From Ascidia mentula (lineage: Eukaryota; Chordata; Ascidiacea; Phlebobranchia; Ascidiidae): a stretch of 64,000 nt of DNA. The DNA is taken from NCBI GenBank assembly GCA_947561715.1, contig OX387197.1, positions 15,497,001 through 15,561,000 on the forward strand, given 5' to 3'. A model generated the notes under the pieces. The model made no database searches, was not told the DNA's origin, and worked only from the letters and a program-made list of their open reading frames with translations. The position numbers and the translations under genes are program-made. Below, piece by piece: positions 36,911-47,128 of this stretch; position 1 is the first letter of the stretch; every line of letters begins with the position of its first letter.

Positions 36911-39112
36911 ATCCCAACCAGTCTTAACTTCGGCCCTATCTCGCCCATTGTTAAGTGGGTCGCGAAGAAAACAGAGTCCAGCCTATCCCACCCAGTCTTA
37001 ACTTCGGCCCTATCTCGCCCATTGTTAAGTGGGTCGCGAAGAAAACAGAGTCCAGCCTATCCCAACCAGTCTTAACTTCGGCCCTATCTCGCCCATTGTT
37101 AAGTGGGTCGCGAAGAAAACAGAGTCCAGCCTATCCCACCCAGTCTTAATTTCGGCCCTATCTCGCCCATTGTTAAGTGGGTCGCGAAAAAAACAGAGTC
37201 CAGCCTATGTCTCCCATTGTTAAGTGGGCTTGGGGCTCGAAAAAAACAGAGTACAGCCTATCCCACCCAGTCTTAACTTCGGCCCTATCTCGCCCATTGT
37301 TAAGTTGGTCGCGAAAAAAACAGTCCAGCCTATGTTGCCCATTGTTAAGTGGGCTTGGGGCTCGAAAAAAACAGAGTCCAGCCTATGTCTCCCATTGTTA
37401 AGTGGGCTTGGGGCTCGAAAAAAACAGAGTCCAGCCTATGTCGCCCATTGTTAAGTGGGCTTGGGGCTCGAAAAAAACAGAGTCCAGCCTATCCCACCCA
37501 GTCTTAACTTCGGCCCTATCTCGCCCATTGTTAAGTGGGTCGCGAAAAAAACAGAGTCCAGCCTATGTCTCCCATTGTTAAGTGGGCTTGGGGCTCGAAA
37601 AAAACAGAGTCCAGCCTATGTCTCCCATTGTTAAGTGGGCATGGGGCTCGAAAAAAACAGAGTCCAGCCTATCCCACCCAGTCTTAACTTCGGCCCTATC
37701 TCGCCCATTGTTAAGTGGGTCGCGAAGAAAACAGAGTCCAGCCTATCCCACCCAGTCTTAATTTCGGCCCTATCTCGCCCATTGTTAAGTGGGTCGCGAA
37801 AAAAACAGAGTCCAGCCTATGTCTCCCATTGTTAAGTGGGCTTGGGGCTCGAAAAAAACAGAGTACAGCCTATCCCACCCAGTCTTAACTTCGGCCCTAT
37901 CTCGCCCATTGTTAAGTTGGTCGCGAAAAAAACAGTCCAGCCTATGTCGCCCATTGTTAAGTGGGCTTGGGGCTCGAAAAAAACAGAGTCCAGCCTATGT
38001 CGCCCATTGTTAAGTGGGCTTGGGGCTCGAAAAAAACAGAGTCCAGCCTATCCCACCCAGTCTTAACTTCGGCCCTATCTCGCCCATTGTTAAGTGGGTC
38101 GCGAAGAAAACAGAGTCCAGCCTATGTCTCCCATTGTTAAGTGGGCTTGGGGCTCGAAAAAAACAGAGTACATCCTATGTCTCCCATTGTTAAGTGGGCT
38201 TGGGGCTCGAAAAAAACAGAGTCCAGCCTATCCCACCCAGTCTTAACTTCGGCCCTATCTCGCCCATTGTTAAGTGGGTCGCGAAAAAAACAGAGTACAG
38301 CGTATGTCTCCCATTGTTAAGTGGGCTTGGGGCTCGAAAAAAACAGAGTCCAGCCTATCCCACCCAGTCTTAACTTCGGCCCTATCTCGCCCATTGTTAA
38401 GTGGGTCGCGAAAAAAACAGAGTCCAGCCTATGTCTCCCATTGTTAAGTGGGCTTGGGGCTCGAAAAAAACAGAGTCCAGCCTATCCCACCCAGTCTTAA
38501 TTTCGGCCCTATCTCGCCCATTGTTAAGTGGGTCGCGAAAAAAACAGAGTCCAGCCTATGTCTCCCATTGTTAAGTGGGCTTGGTGCTCGAAAAAAACAA
38601 AGTCCAGCCTATCCCACCCAGTCTTAACTTCGGCCCTATCTCGCCCATTGTTAAGTGGGTCGCGAAAAAAACAGAGTCCAGCCTATGTCTCCCATTGTTA
38701 AGTGGGCTTGGGGCTCGAAAAAAACAGAGTCCAGCCTATCCCACCCAGTCTTAACTTCGGCCCTATCTCGCCCATTGTTAAGTGGGTCGCGAAAAAAACA
38801 GAGTCCAGCCTATCCCACCAAGTCTTAACTTCGGCCCTATCTCGCCCATTGTTAAGTTGGTCGTGAAAAAAACAGAGTCCAGCCGATGTCGCCCATTGTT
38901 ATGTGGGCTTGGGGCTCGAAAAAAACAGAGTCCAGCCTATGTCTCCCATTGTTAAGTGGGTTTGGGGCTCGAAAAAAACAGAGTCCAGCCTATGTCGCCC
39001 ATTGTTAAGTGGGCTTGGGGCTCGAAAAAAACAGAGTCCAGCCTATCCCACCCAGTCTTAACTTCGGCACTATCTCGCCCATTGTTAAGTGGGTCGCGAA
39101 GAAAACAGAGTC
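34870..39112 (+). repeat. Left arm of 4.2-kb inverted repeat (partner 46518-50760)
   Basis: Paired positions sum to 85630 at 35405, 35829, 36240, 36801, 37224, 37635, 37836, at 38585 (TTGGTGCTCG) and at 39069 (GGCACTATC). The inner limit is at 39113, where this copy reads CCAGCTTATG and the partner reads as ACAGCGTATG. The outer limit is near 34869. The centre falls at 42815, inside the region that holds junctions J3 to J5. Confidence 0.86.
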
Positions 39113-39464
39113 CAGCTTATGTCTCCCATTGTTAAGTGGGCTTGGGGCTCGAAAAAAACAGAGTCCAGCCTATCCCACCCAGTCTTAACTTCGGCCCTAT
39201 CTCGCCCATTGTTAAGTGGGTCGCGAAGAAAACAGAGTCCAGCCTATCCCAACCAGTCTTAACTTCGGCCCTATCTCGCCCATTGTTAAGTGGGTCGCGA
39301 AGAAAACAGAGTCCAGCCTATCCCACCCAGTCTTAACTTCGGCCCTATCTCGCCCATTGTTAAGTGGGTCGCGAAGAAAACAGAGTCCAGCCTATGTCTC
39401 CCATTGTTAAGTGGGCTTGGGGCTCGAAAAAAACAGAGTCCATCCTATCCCACCCAGTCTTAAC

Positions 39465-40063
39465 TTCGGCCCTATCTCGCCCATTGTTAAGTGGGTCGCG
39501 AAAAAAACAGAGTCCAGCCTATGTCTCCCATTGTTAAGTGGGCTTGGGGCTCGAAAAAAACAGAGTACAGCCTATGTCTCCCATTGTTAAGTGGGCTTGG
39601 GGCTCGAAAAAAACAGAGTCCAGCCTATCCCACCCAGTCTTAACTTCGGCCCTATCTCGCCCATTGTTAAGTGGGTCGCGAAAAAAACAGAGTACAGCCT
39701 ATGTCTCCCATTGTTAAGTGGGCTTGGGGCTCGAAAAAAACAGAGTCCAGCCTATCCCACCCAGTCTTAACTTCGGCCCTATCTCGCCCATTGTTAAGTG
39801 GGTCGCGAAAAAAACAGAGTCCAGCCTATGTCTCCCATTGTTAAGTGGGCTTGGGGCTCGAAAAAAACAGAGTCCAGCCTATCCCACCCAGTCTTAACTT
39901 CGGCCCTATCTCGCCCATTGTTAAGTGGGTCGCGAAAAAAACAGAGTCCAGCCTATGTCTCCCATTGTTAAGTGGGCTTGGGGCTCGAAAAAAACAGAGT
40001 CCAGCCTATCCCACCCAGTCTTAACTTCGGCCCTATCTCGCCCATTGTTAAGTTGGTCGCGAA
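39465..40063 (+). repeat. Segment with inverted copy at about 41765-42363
   Basis: Two GAGTACAGCCTATG variants 127 bp apart (39567 and 39694) pair with GGCTGTACTC at 42261 and 42134; positions sum to 81828. The TTGGTCGCG at 40052 pairs with CGCGACCAAC at 41766. The inverted copy explains why the reverse block 40408-42765 contains 605 bp not seen on the other side of the small palindrome at 42773. Confidence 0.78.
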
Positions 40064-40406
40064 AAAAACAGAGTCCAGCCTATGTCGCCCATTGTTAAGT
40101 GGGCTTGGGGCTCGAAAAAAACAGAGTCCAGCCTATGTCTCCCATTGTTAAGTGGGCTTGGGGCTCGAAAAAAACAGAGTCCAGCCTATCCCACCCAGTC
40201 TTAACTTCGGCCCTATCTCGCCCATTGTTAAGTGGGTCGCGAAGAAAACAGAGTCCAGCCTATCCCACCCAGTCTTAACTTCGGCCCTATCTCGCCCATT
40301 GTTAAGTGGGTCGCGAAAAAAACAGAGTCCAGCCTATGTCTCCCATTGTTAAGTGGGCTTGGGGCTCGAAAAAAACAGAGTCCAGCCTATCCCACCCAGT
40401 CTTAAC

Positions 40407-40408
40407 TG
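40407..40408. other. Orientation junction J3 (forward to reverse)
   Basis: Forward A monomer CAGTCTTAACT is joined to reverse GGACTCTGTTTTCTTCGCG. CT can be assigned to either side (2 bp of microhomology). Intact versions of the right side are at about 5719, 50254 and 53518. The same junction base for base is found at 45828-45829. Confidence 0.94.
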
Positions 40409-42765
40409 GACTCTGTTTTCTTCGCGACCCACTTAACAATGGGCGAGATAGTGCCGAAGTTAAGACTGGGTGGGATAGGCTGGACTCTGTTTTTTTCGAG
40501 CCCCAAGCCCACTTAACAATGGGCGACATAGGCTGGACTCTGTTTTTTTCGAGCCCCAAACCCACTTAACAATGGGAGACATAGGCTGGACTCTGTTTTT
40601 TTCGAGCCCCAAGCCCACATAACAATGGGCGACATCGGCTGGACTCTGTTTTTTTCACGACCAACTTAACAATGGGCGAGATAGGGCCGAAGTTAAGACT
40701 TGGTGGGATAGGCTGGACTCTGTTTTTTTCGCGACCCACTTAACAATGGGCGAGATAGGGCCGAAGTTAAGACTGGGTGGGATAGGCTGGACTCTGTTTT
40801 TTTCGAGCCCCAAGCCCACTTAACAATGGGAGACATAGGCTGGACTCTGTTTTTTTCGCGACCCACTTAACAATGGGCGAGATAGGGCCGAAGTTAAGAC
40901 TGGGTGGGATAGGCTGGACTTTGTTTTTTTCGAGCACCAAGCCCACTTAACAATGGGAGACATAGGCTGGACTCTGTTTTTTTCGCGACCCACTTAACAA
41001 TGGGCGAGATAGGGCCGAAATTAAGACTGGGTGGGATAGGCTGGACTCTGTTTTTTTCGAGCCCCAAGCCCACTTAACAATGGGAGACATAGGCTGGACT
41101 CTGTTTTTTTCGCGACCCACTTAACAATGGGCGAGATAGGGCCGAAGTTAAGACTGGGTGGGATAGGCTGGACTCTGTTTTTTTCGAGCCCCAAGCCCAC
41201 TTAACAATGGGAGACATACGCTGTACTCTGTTTTTTTCGCGACCCACTTAACAATGGGCGAGATAGGGCCGAAGTTAAGACTGGGTGGGATAGGCTGGAC
41301 TCTGTTTTTTTCGAGCCCCAAGCCCACTTAACAATGGGAGACATAGGATGTACTCTGTTTTTTTCGAGCCCCAAGCCCACTTAACAATGGGAGACATAGG
41401 CTGGACTCTGTTTTCTTCGCGACCCACTTAACAATGGGCGAGATAGGGCCGAAGTTAAGACTGGGTGGGATAGGCTGGACTCTGTTTTTTTCGAGCCCCA
41501 AGCCCACTTAACAATGGGCGACATAGGCTGGACTCTGTTTTTTTCGAGCCCCAAGCCCACTTAACAATGGGCGACATAGGCTGGACTGTTTTTTTCGCGA
41601 CCAACTTAACAATGGGCGAGATAGGGCCGAAGTTAAGACTGGGTGGGATAGGCTGTACTCTGTTTTTTTCGAGCCCCAAGCCCACTTAACAATGGGAGAC
41701 ATAGGCTGGACTCTGTTTTGTTCACGACCCACTTAACAATGGGCGAGATAGGGCCTCGGTTTTCTTCGCGACCAACTTAACAATGGGCGAGATAGGGCCG
41801 AAGTTAAGACTGGGTGGGATAGGCTGGACTCTGTTTTTTTCGAGCCCCAAGCCCACTTAACAATGGGAGACATAGGCTGGACTCTGTTTTTTTCGCGACC
41901 CACTTAACAATGGGCGAGATAGGGCCGAAGTTAAGACTGGGTGGGATAGGCTGGACTCTGTTTTTTTCGAGCCCCAAGCCCACTTAACAATGGGAGACAT
42001 AGGCTGGACTCTGTTTTTTTCGCGACCCACTTAACAATGGGCGAGATAGGGCCGAAGTTAAGACTGGGTGGGATAGGCTGGACTCTGTTTTTTTCGAGCC
42101 CCAAGCCCACTTAACAATGGGAGACATAGGCTGTACTCTGTTTTTTTCGCGACCCACTTAACAATGGGCGAGATAGGGCCGAAGTTAAGACTGGGTGGGA
42201 TAGGCTGGACTCTGTTTTTTTCGAGCCCCAAGCCCACTTAACAATGGGAGACATAGGCTGTACTCTGTTTTTTTCGAGCCCCAAGCCCACTTAACAATGG
42301 GAGACATAGGCTGGACTCTGTTTTTTTCGCGACCCACTTAACAATGGGCGAGATAGGGCCGAAATTAAGACTGGGTGGGATAGGCTGGACTCTGTTTTCT
42401 TCGCGACCCACTTAACAATGGGCGAGATAGGGCCGAAGTTAAGACTGGGTGGGATAGGCTGGACTCTGTTTTTTTCGAGCCCCATGCCCACTTAACAATG
42501 GGAGACATAGGCTGGACTCTGTTTTTTTCGAGCCCCAAGCCCACTTAACAATGGGAGACATAGGCTGGACTCTGTTTTTTTCGCGACCCACTTAACAATG
42601 GGCGAGATAGGGCCGAAGTTAAGACTGGGTGGGATAGGCTGGACTCTGTTTTTTTCGAGCCCCAAGCCCACTTAACAATGGGCGACATAGGCTGGACTCT
42701 GTTTTTTTCGAGCCCCAAGCCCACTTAACAATGGGAGACATAGGCTGGACTCTGTTTTTTTCGAG
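40408..42765 (-). repeat. Satellite block 6, reverse, 2.4 kb mosaic
   Basis: From 40408 to about 41424 it follows 5718-6734 with an offset of 34690. It then switches to the version at 10594-10890 (offset 30830). At 41718 it holds a unique TTTTGTTCACG and a single C monomer, followed by the inverted copy of 39465-40063. From about 42364 to the end it follows the CATGCCC-marked section. It thus joins at least four sources in 2.4 kb, all in the same orientation. Confidence 0.9.
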
Positions 42766-43290
42766 TTAAGTGGGCTTGGGGCTCGAAAAAAACAGAGTCC
42801 AGCCTATGTCTCCCATTGTTAAGTGGGCTTGGGGCTCGAAAAAAACAGAGTCCAGCCTATGTCGCCCATTGTTAAGTGGGCTTGGGGCTCGAAAAAAACA
42901 GAGTCCAGCCTATCCCACCCAGTCTTAACTTCGGCCCTATCTCGCCCATTGTTAAGTGGGTCGCGAAAAAAACAGAGTCCAGCCTATGTCTCCCATTGTT
43001 AAGTGGGCTTGGGGCTCGAAAAAAACAGAGTCCAGCCTATGTCTCCCATTGTTAAGTGGGCATGGGGCTCGAAAAAAACAGAGTCCAGCCTATCCCACCC
43101 AGTCTTAACTTCGGCCCTATCTCGCCCATTGTTAAGTGGGTCGCGAAGAAAACAGAGTCCAGCCTATCCCACCCAGTCTTAATTTCGGCCCTATCTCGCC
43201 CATTGTTAAGTGGGTCGCGAAAAAAACAGAGTCCAGCCTATGTCTCCCATTGTTAAGTGGGCTTGGGGCTCGAAAAAAACAGAGTACAGC
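42257..43290. repeat. Compact palindrome, arms about 509 bp, spacer 16 bp
   Basis: Reverse arm 42257-42765 and forward arm 42782-43290; paired positions sum to 85547, for example CATGCCC at 42483 with GGGCATG at 43058. The spacer 42766-42781 is TTAAGTGGGCTTGGGG, part of a B monomer. Pairing stops at about 42256, where the left side has a B monomer after GTACTC and the right side has an A. After a 605-bp insertion on the left the match resumes (41455-41719 with 43223-43487). Confidence 0.9.
42765..42766. other. Orientation junction J4 (reverse to forward)
   Basis: Reverse B monomer CTGTTTTTTTCGAG is joined to forward TTAAGTGGGCTTGGGG. One base (G) can belong to either side. It is the turn point of the compact palindrome and also the left boundary of the 5421-bp-offset copy, so one event may have made both. 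Confidence 0.93.
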
Positions 43291-45828
43291 CTATCCCACC
43301 CAGTCTTAACTTCGGCCCTATCTCGCCCATTGTTAAGTTGGTCGCGAAAAAAACAGTCCAGCCTATGTCGCCCATTGTTAAGTGGGCTTGGGGCTCGAAA
43401 AAAACAGAGTCCAGCCTATGTCGCCCATTGTTAAGTGGGCTTGGGGCTCGAAAAAAACAGAGTCCAGCCTATCCCACCCAGTCTTAACTTCGGCCCTATC
43501 TCGCCCATTGTTAAGTGGGTCGCGAAGAAAACAGAGTCCAGCCTATGTCTCCCATTGTTAAGTGGGCTTGGGGCTCGAAAAAAACAGAGTACATCCTATG
43601 TCTCCCATTGTTAAGTGGGCTTGGGGCTCGAAAAAAACAGAGTCCAGCCTATCCCACCCAGTCTTAACTTCGGCCCTATCTCGCCCATTGTTAAGTGGGT
43701 CGCGAAAAAAACAGAGTACAGCGTATGTCTCCCATTGTTAAGTGGGCTTGGGGCTCGAAAAAAACAGAGTCCAGCCTATCCCACCCAGTCTTAACTTCGG
43801 CCCTATCTCGCCCATTGTTAAGTGGGTCGCGAAAAAAACAGAGTCCAGCCTATGTCTCCCATTGTTAAGTGGGCTTGGGGCTCGAAAAAAACAGAGTCCA
43901 GCCTATCCCACCCAGTCTTAATTTCGGCCCTATCTCGCCCATTGTTAAGTGGGTCGCGAAAAAAACAGAGTCCAGCCTATGTCTCCCATTGTTAAGTGGG
44001 CTTGGTGCTCGAAAAAAACAAAGTCCAGCCTATCCCACCCAGTCTTAACTTCGGCCCTATCTCGCCCATTGTTAAGTGGGTCGCGAAAAAAACAGAGTCC
44101 AGCCTATGTCTCCCATTGTTAAGTGGGCTTGGGGCTCGAAAAAAACAGAGTCCAGCCTATCCCACCCAGTCTTAACTTCGGCCCTATCTCGCCCATTGTT
44201 AAGTGGGTCGCGAAAAAAACAGAGTCCAGCCTATCCCACCAAGTCTTAACTTCGGCCCTATCTCGCCCATTGTTAAGTTGGTCGTGAAAAAAACAGAGTC
44301 CAGCCGATGTCGCCCATTGTTATGTGGGCTTGGGGCTCGAAAAAAACAGAGTCCAGCCTATGTCTCCCATTGTTAAGTGGGTTTGGGGCTCGAAAAAAAC
44401 AGAGTCCAGCCTATGTCGCCCATTGTTAAGTGGGCTTGGGGCTCGAAAAAAACAGAGTCCAGCCTATCCCACCCAGTCTTAACTTCGGCACTATCTCGCC
44501 CATTGTTAAGTGGGTCGCGAAGAAAACAGAGTCCAGCTTATGTCTCCCATTGTTAAGTGGGCTTGGGGCTCGAAAAAAACAGAGTCCAGCCTATCCCACC
44601 CAGTCTTAACTTCGGCCCTATCTCGCCCATTGTTAAGTGGGTCGCGAAGAAAACAGAGTCCAGCCTATCCCAACCAGTCTTAACTTCGGCCCTATCTCGC
44701 CCATTGTTAAGTGGGTCGCGAAGAAAACAGAGTCCAGCCTATCCCACCCAGTCTTAACTTCGGCCCTATCTCGCCCATTGTTAAGTGGGTCGCGAAGAAA
44801 ACAGAGTCCAGCCTATGTCTCCCATTGTTAAGTGGGCTTGGGGCTCGAAAAAAACAGAGTCCATCCTATCCCACCCAGTCTTAACTTCGGCCCTATCTCG
44901 CCCATTGTTAAGTGGGTCGCGAAAAAAACAGAGTCCAGCCTATGTCTCCCATTGTTAAGTGGGCTTGGGGCTCGAAAAAAACAGAGTACAGCCTATGTCT
45001 CCCATTGTTAAGTGGGCTTGGGGCTCGAAAAAAACAGAGTCCAGCCTATCCCACCCAGTCTTAACTTCGGCCCTATCTCGCCCATTGTTAAGTGGGTCGC
45101 GAAAAAAACAGAGTACAGCCTATGTCTCCCATTGTTAAGTGGGCTTGGGGCTCGAAAAAAACAGAGTCCAGCCTATCCCACCCAGTCTTAACTTCGGCCC
45201 TATCTCGCCCATTGTTAAGTGGGTCGCGAAAAAAACAGAGTCCAGCCTATGTCTCCCATTGTTAAGTGGGCTTGGGGCTCGAAAAAAACAGAGTCCAGCC
45301 TATCCCACCCAGTCTTAACTTCGGCCCTATCTCGCCCATTGTTAAGTGGGTCGCGAAAAAAACAGAGTCCAGCCTATGTCTCCCATTGTTAAGTGGGCTT
45401 GGGGCTCGAAAAAAACAGAGTCCAGCCTATCCCACCCAGTCTTAACTTCGGCCCTATCTCGCCCATTGTTAAGTTGGTCGCGAAAAAAACAGAGTCCAGC
45501 CTATGTCGCCCATTGTTAAGTGGGCTTGGGGCTCGAAAAAAACAGAGTCCAGCCTATGTCTCCCATTGTTAAGTGGGCTTGGGGCTCGAAAAAAACAGAG
45601 TCCAGCCTATCCCACCCAGTCTTAACTTCGGCCCTATCTCGCCCATTGTTAAGTGGGTCGCGAAGAAAACAGAGTCCAGCCTATCCCACCCAGTCTTAAC
45701 TTCGGCCCTATCTCGCCCATTGTTAAGTGGGTCGCGAAAAAAACAGAGTCCAGCCTATGTCTCCCATTGTTAAGTGGGCTTGGGGCTCGAAAAAAACAGA
45801 GTCCAGCCTATCCCACCCAGTCTTAACT
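42766..45828 (+). repeat. Satellite block 7, forward, copy of 37345-40407
   Basis: Direct copy of 37345-40407, including CATGGGG at 43063, the AGTACATCC and AGTACAGCG variants, TTGGTGCTCG at 44003, CCGATGTCG near 44301 and a three-A run from 44583. No net indel. It ends at the same base of the same A monomer. Confidence 0.95.
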
Positions 45829-45829
45829 G
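45828..45829. other. Orientation junction J5 (copy of J3)
   Basis: Same bases on both sides as at 40407-40408 (CTTAACT joined to GGACTCTG). It exists because a segment already carrying the inversion junction was copied, and is not an independent inversion. Confidence 0.94.
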
Positions 45830-45830
45830 G

Positions 45831-47128
45831 ACTCTGTTTTCTTCGCGACCCACTTAACAATGGGCGAGATAGTGCCGAAGTTAAGACTGGGTGGGATAGG
45901 CTGGACTCTGTTTTTTTCGAGCCCCAAGCCCACTTAACAATGGGCGACATAGGCTGGACTCTGTTTTTTTCGAGCCCCAAACCCACTTAACAATGGGAGA
46001 CATAGGCTGGACTCTGTTTTTTTCGAGCCCCAAGCCCACATAACAATGGGCGACATCGGCTGGACTCTGTTTTTTTCACGACCAACTTAACAATGGGCGA
46101 GATAGGGCCGAAGTTAAGACTTGGTGGGATAGGCTGGACTCTGTTTTTTTCGCGACCCACTTAACAATGGGCGAGATAGGGCCGAAGTTAAGACTGGGTG
46201 GGATAGGCTGGACTCTGTTTTTTTCGAGCCCCAAGCCCACTTAACAATGGGAGACATAGGCTGGACTCTGTTTTTTTCGCGACCCACTTAACAATGGGCG
46301 AGATAGGGCCGAAGTTAAGACTGGGTGGGATAGGCTGGACTTTGTTTTTTTCGAGCACCAAGCCCACTTAACAATGGGAGACATAGGCTGGACTCTGTTT
46401 TTTTCGCGACCCACTTAACAATGGGCGAGATAGGGCCGAAGTTAAGACTGGGTGGGATAGGCTGGACTCTGTTTTTTTCGAGCCCCAAGCCCACTTAACA
46501 ATGGGAGACATACGCTGTACTCTGTTTTCTTCGCGACCCACTTAACAATGGGCGAGATAGTGCCGAAGTTAAGACTGGGTGGGATAGGCTGGACTCTGTT
46601 TTTTTCGAGCCCCAAGCCCACTTAACAATGGGCGACATAGGCTGGACTCTGTTTTTTTCGAGCCCCAAACCCACTTAACAATGGGAGACATAGGCTGGAC
46701 TCTGTTTTTTTCGAGCCCCAAGCCCACATAACAATGGGCGACATCGGCTGGACTCTGTTTTTTTCACGACCAACTTAACAATGGGCGAGATAGGGCCGAA
46801 GTTAAGACTTGGTGGGATAGGCTGGACTCTGTTTTTTTCGCGACCCACTTAACAATGGGCGAGATAGGGCCGAAGTTAAGACTGGGTGGGATAGGCTGGA
46901 CTCTGTTTTTTTCGAGCCCCAAGCCCACTTAACAATGGGAGACATAGGCTGGACTCTGTTTTTTTCGCGACCCACTTAACAATGGGCGAGATAGGGCCGA
47001 AGTTAAGACTGGGTGGGATAGGCTGGACTTTGTTTTTTTCGAGCACCAAGCCCACTTAACAATGGGAGACATAGGCTGGACTCTGTTTTTTTCGCGACCC
47101 ACTTAACAATGGGCGAGATAGGGCCGAA
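45831..47128 (-). repeat. Direct repeat, 688-bp unit
   Basis: Sections 45831-46440 and 46519-47128 match, sharing GATAGTGCC (45869, 46557), CACATAACAATGG, GACATCGGC, CACGACCAAC, GACTTGGTGGG, and GGACTTTG with GAGCACC. The spacing of 688 bp equals 5 A + 6 B. The first copy then reads GTTAAGAC and the second ATTAAGAC, and they part. Confidence 0.88.

Larger units (their letters stand above)
29949..39410 (+). repeat. Irregular higher-order repeat series marked by A runs
   Basis: Six starts of the A-run landmark at 29949, 31525, 33248, 35405, 36801 and 39136 give spacings of 1576, 1723, 2157, 1396 and 2335 bp. Each fits whole monomers once known small indels are allowed: 12A+13B, 14A+13B, 17A+17B, 11A+11B and 18A+19B, with -2 for each CAG junction and +1 for each A8 tract. 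The copies differ by which sub-blocks are present (for example the CCCACCAAG with CCGATGTCG section, or the AGTACATCC with AGTACAGCG section), as expected of unequal exchange in register. Confidence 0.82.
22105..40407 (+). repeat. Satellite block 5, forward, 18.3 kb
   Basis: Longest block in one orientation. It opens with the 1195-bp palindrome spacer (22105-23299, same as 16078-17272) and continues as the inverted copy of the master segment to about 33340. It then gives repeated versions of a shorter section marked by the A5 runs (starts near 29949, 31525, 33248, 35405 and 36801, then a shorter run near 39136), and ends with a section of mainly AB dimers at 39113-40407 that is less shared. 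It stops inside an A monomer after CAGTCTTAACT. No gene or mobile element is present. Confidence 0.96.
37345..41019. repeat. 3.7-kb segment including J3, copied directly at 42766-46440
   Basis: Offset of 5421 bp at every landmark: 37635 with 43056, 39136 with 44557, 40152 with 45573, and the strand flip at 40407 with 45828. It carries forward satellite, the flip, and 612 bp of reverse satellite. The copy ends at 46440, where a 127-bp AB dimer present in this copy (41020-41146) is skipped. Confidence 0.92.

Noticed and set aside
42257-43290. Terminal inverted repeats of a DNA transposon or foldback element
   Set aside because: The arms consist only of satellite monomers, with no target-site duplication and no internal non-satellite DNA.
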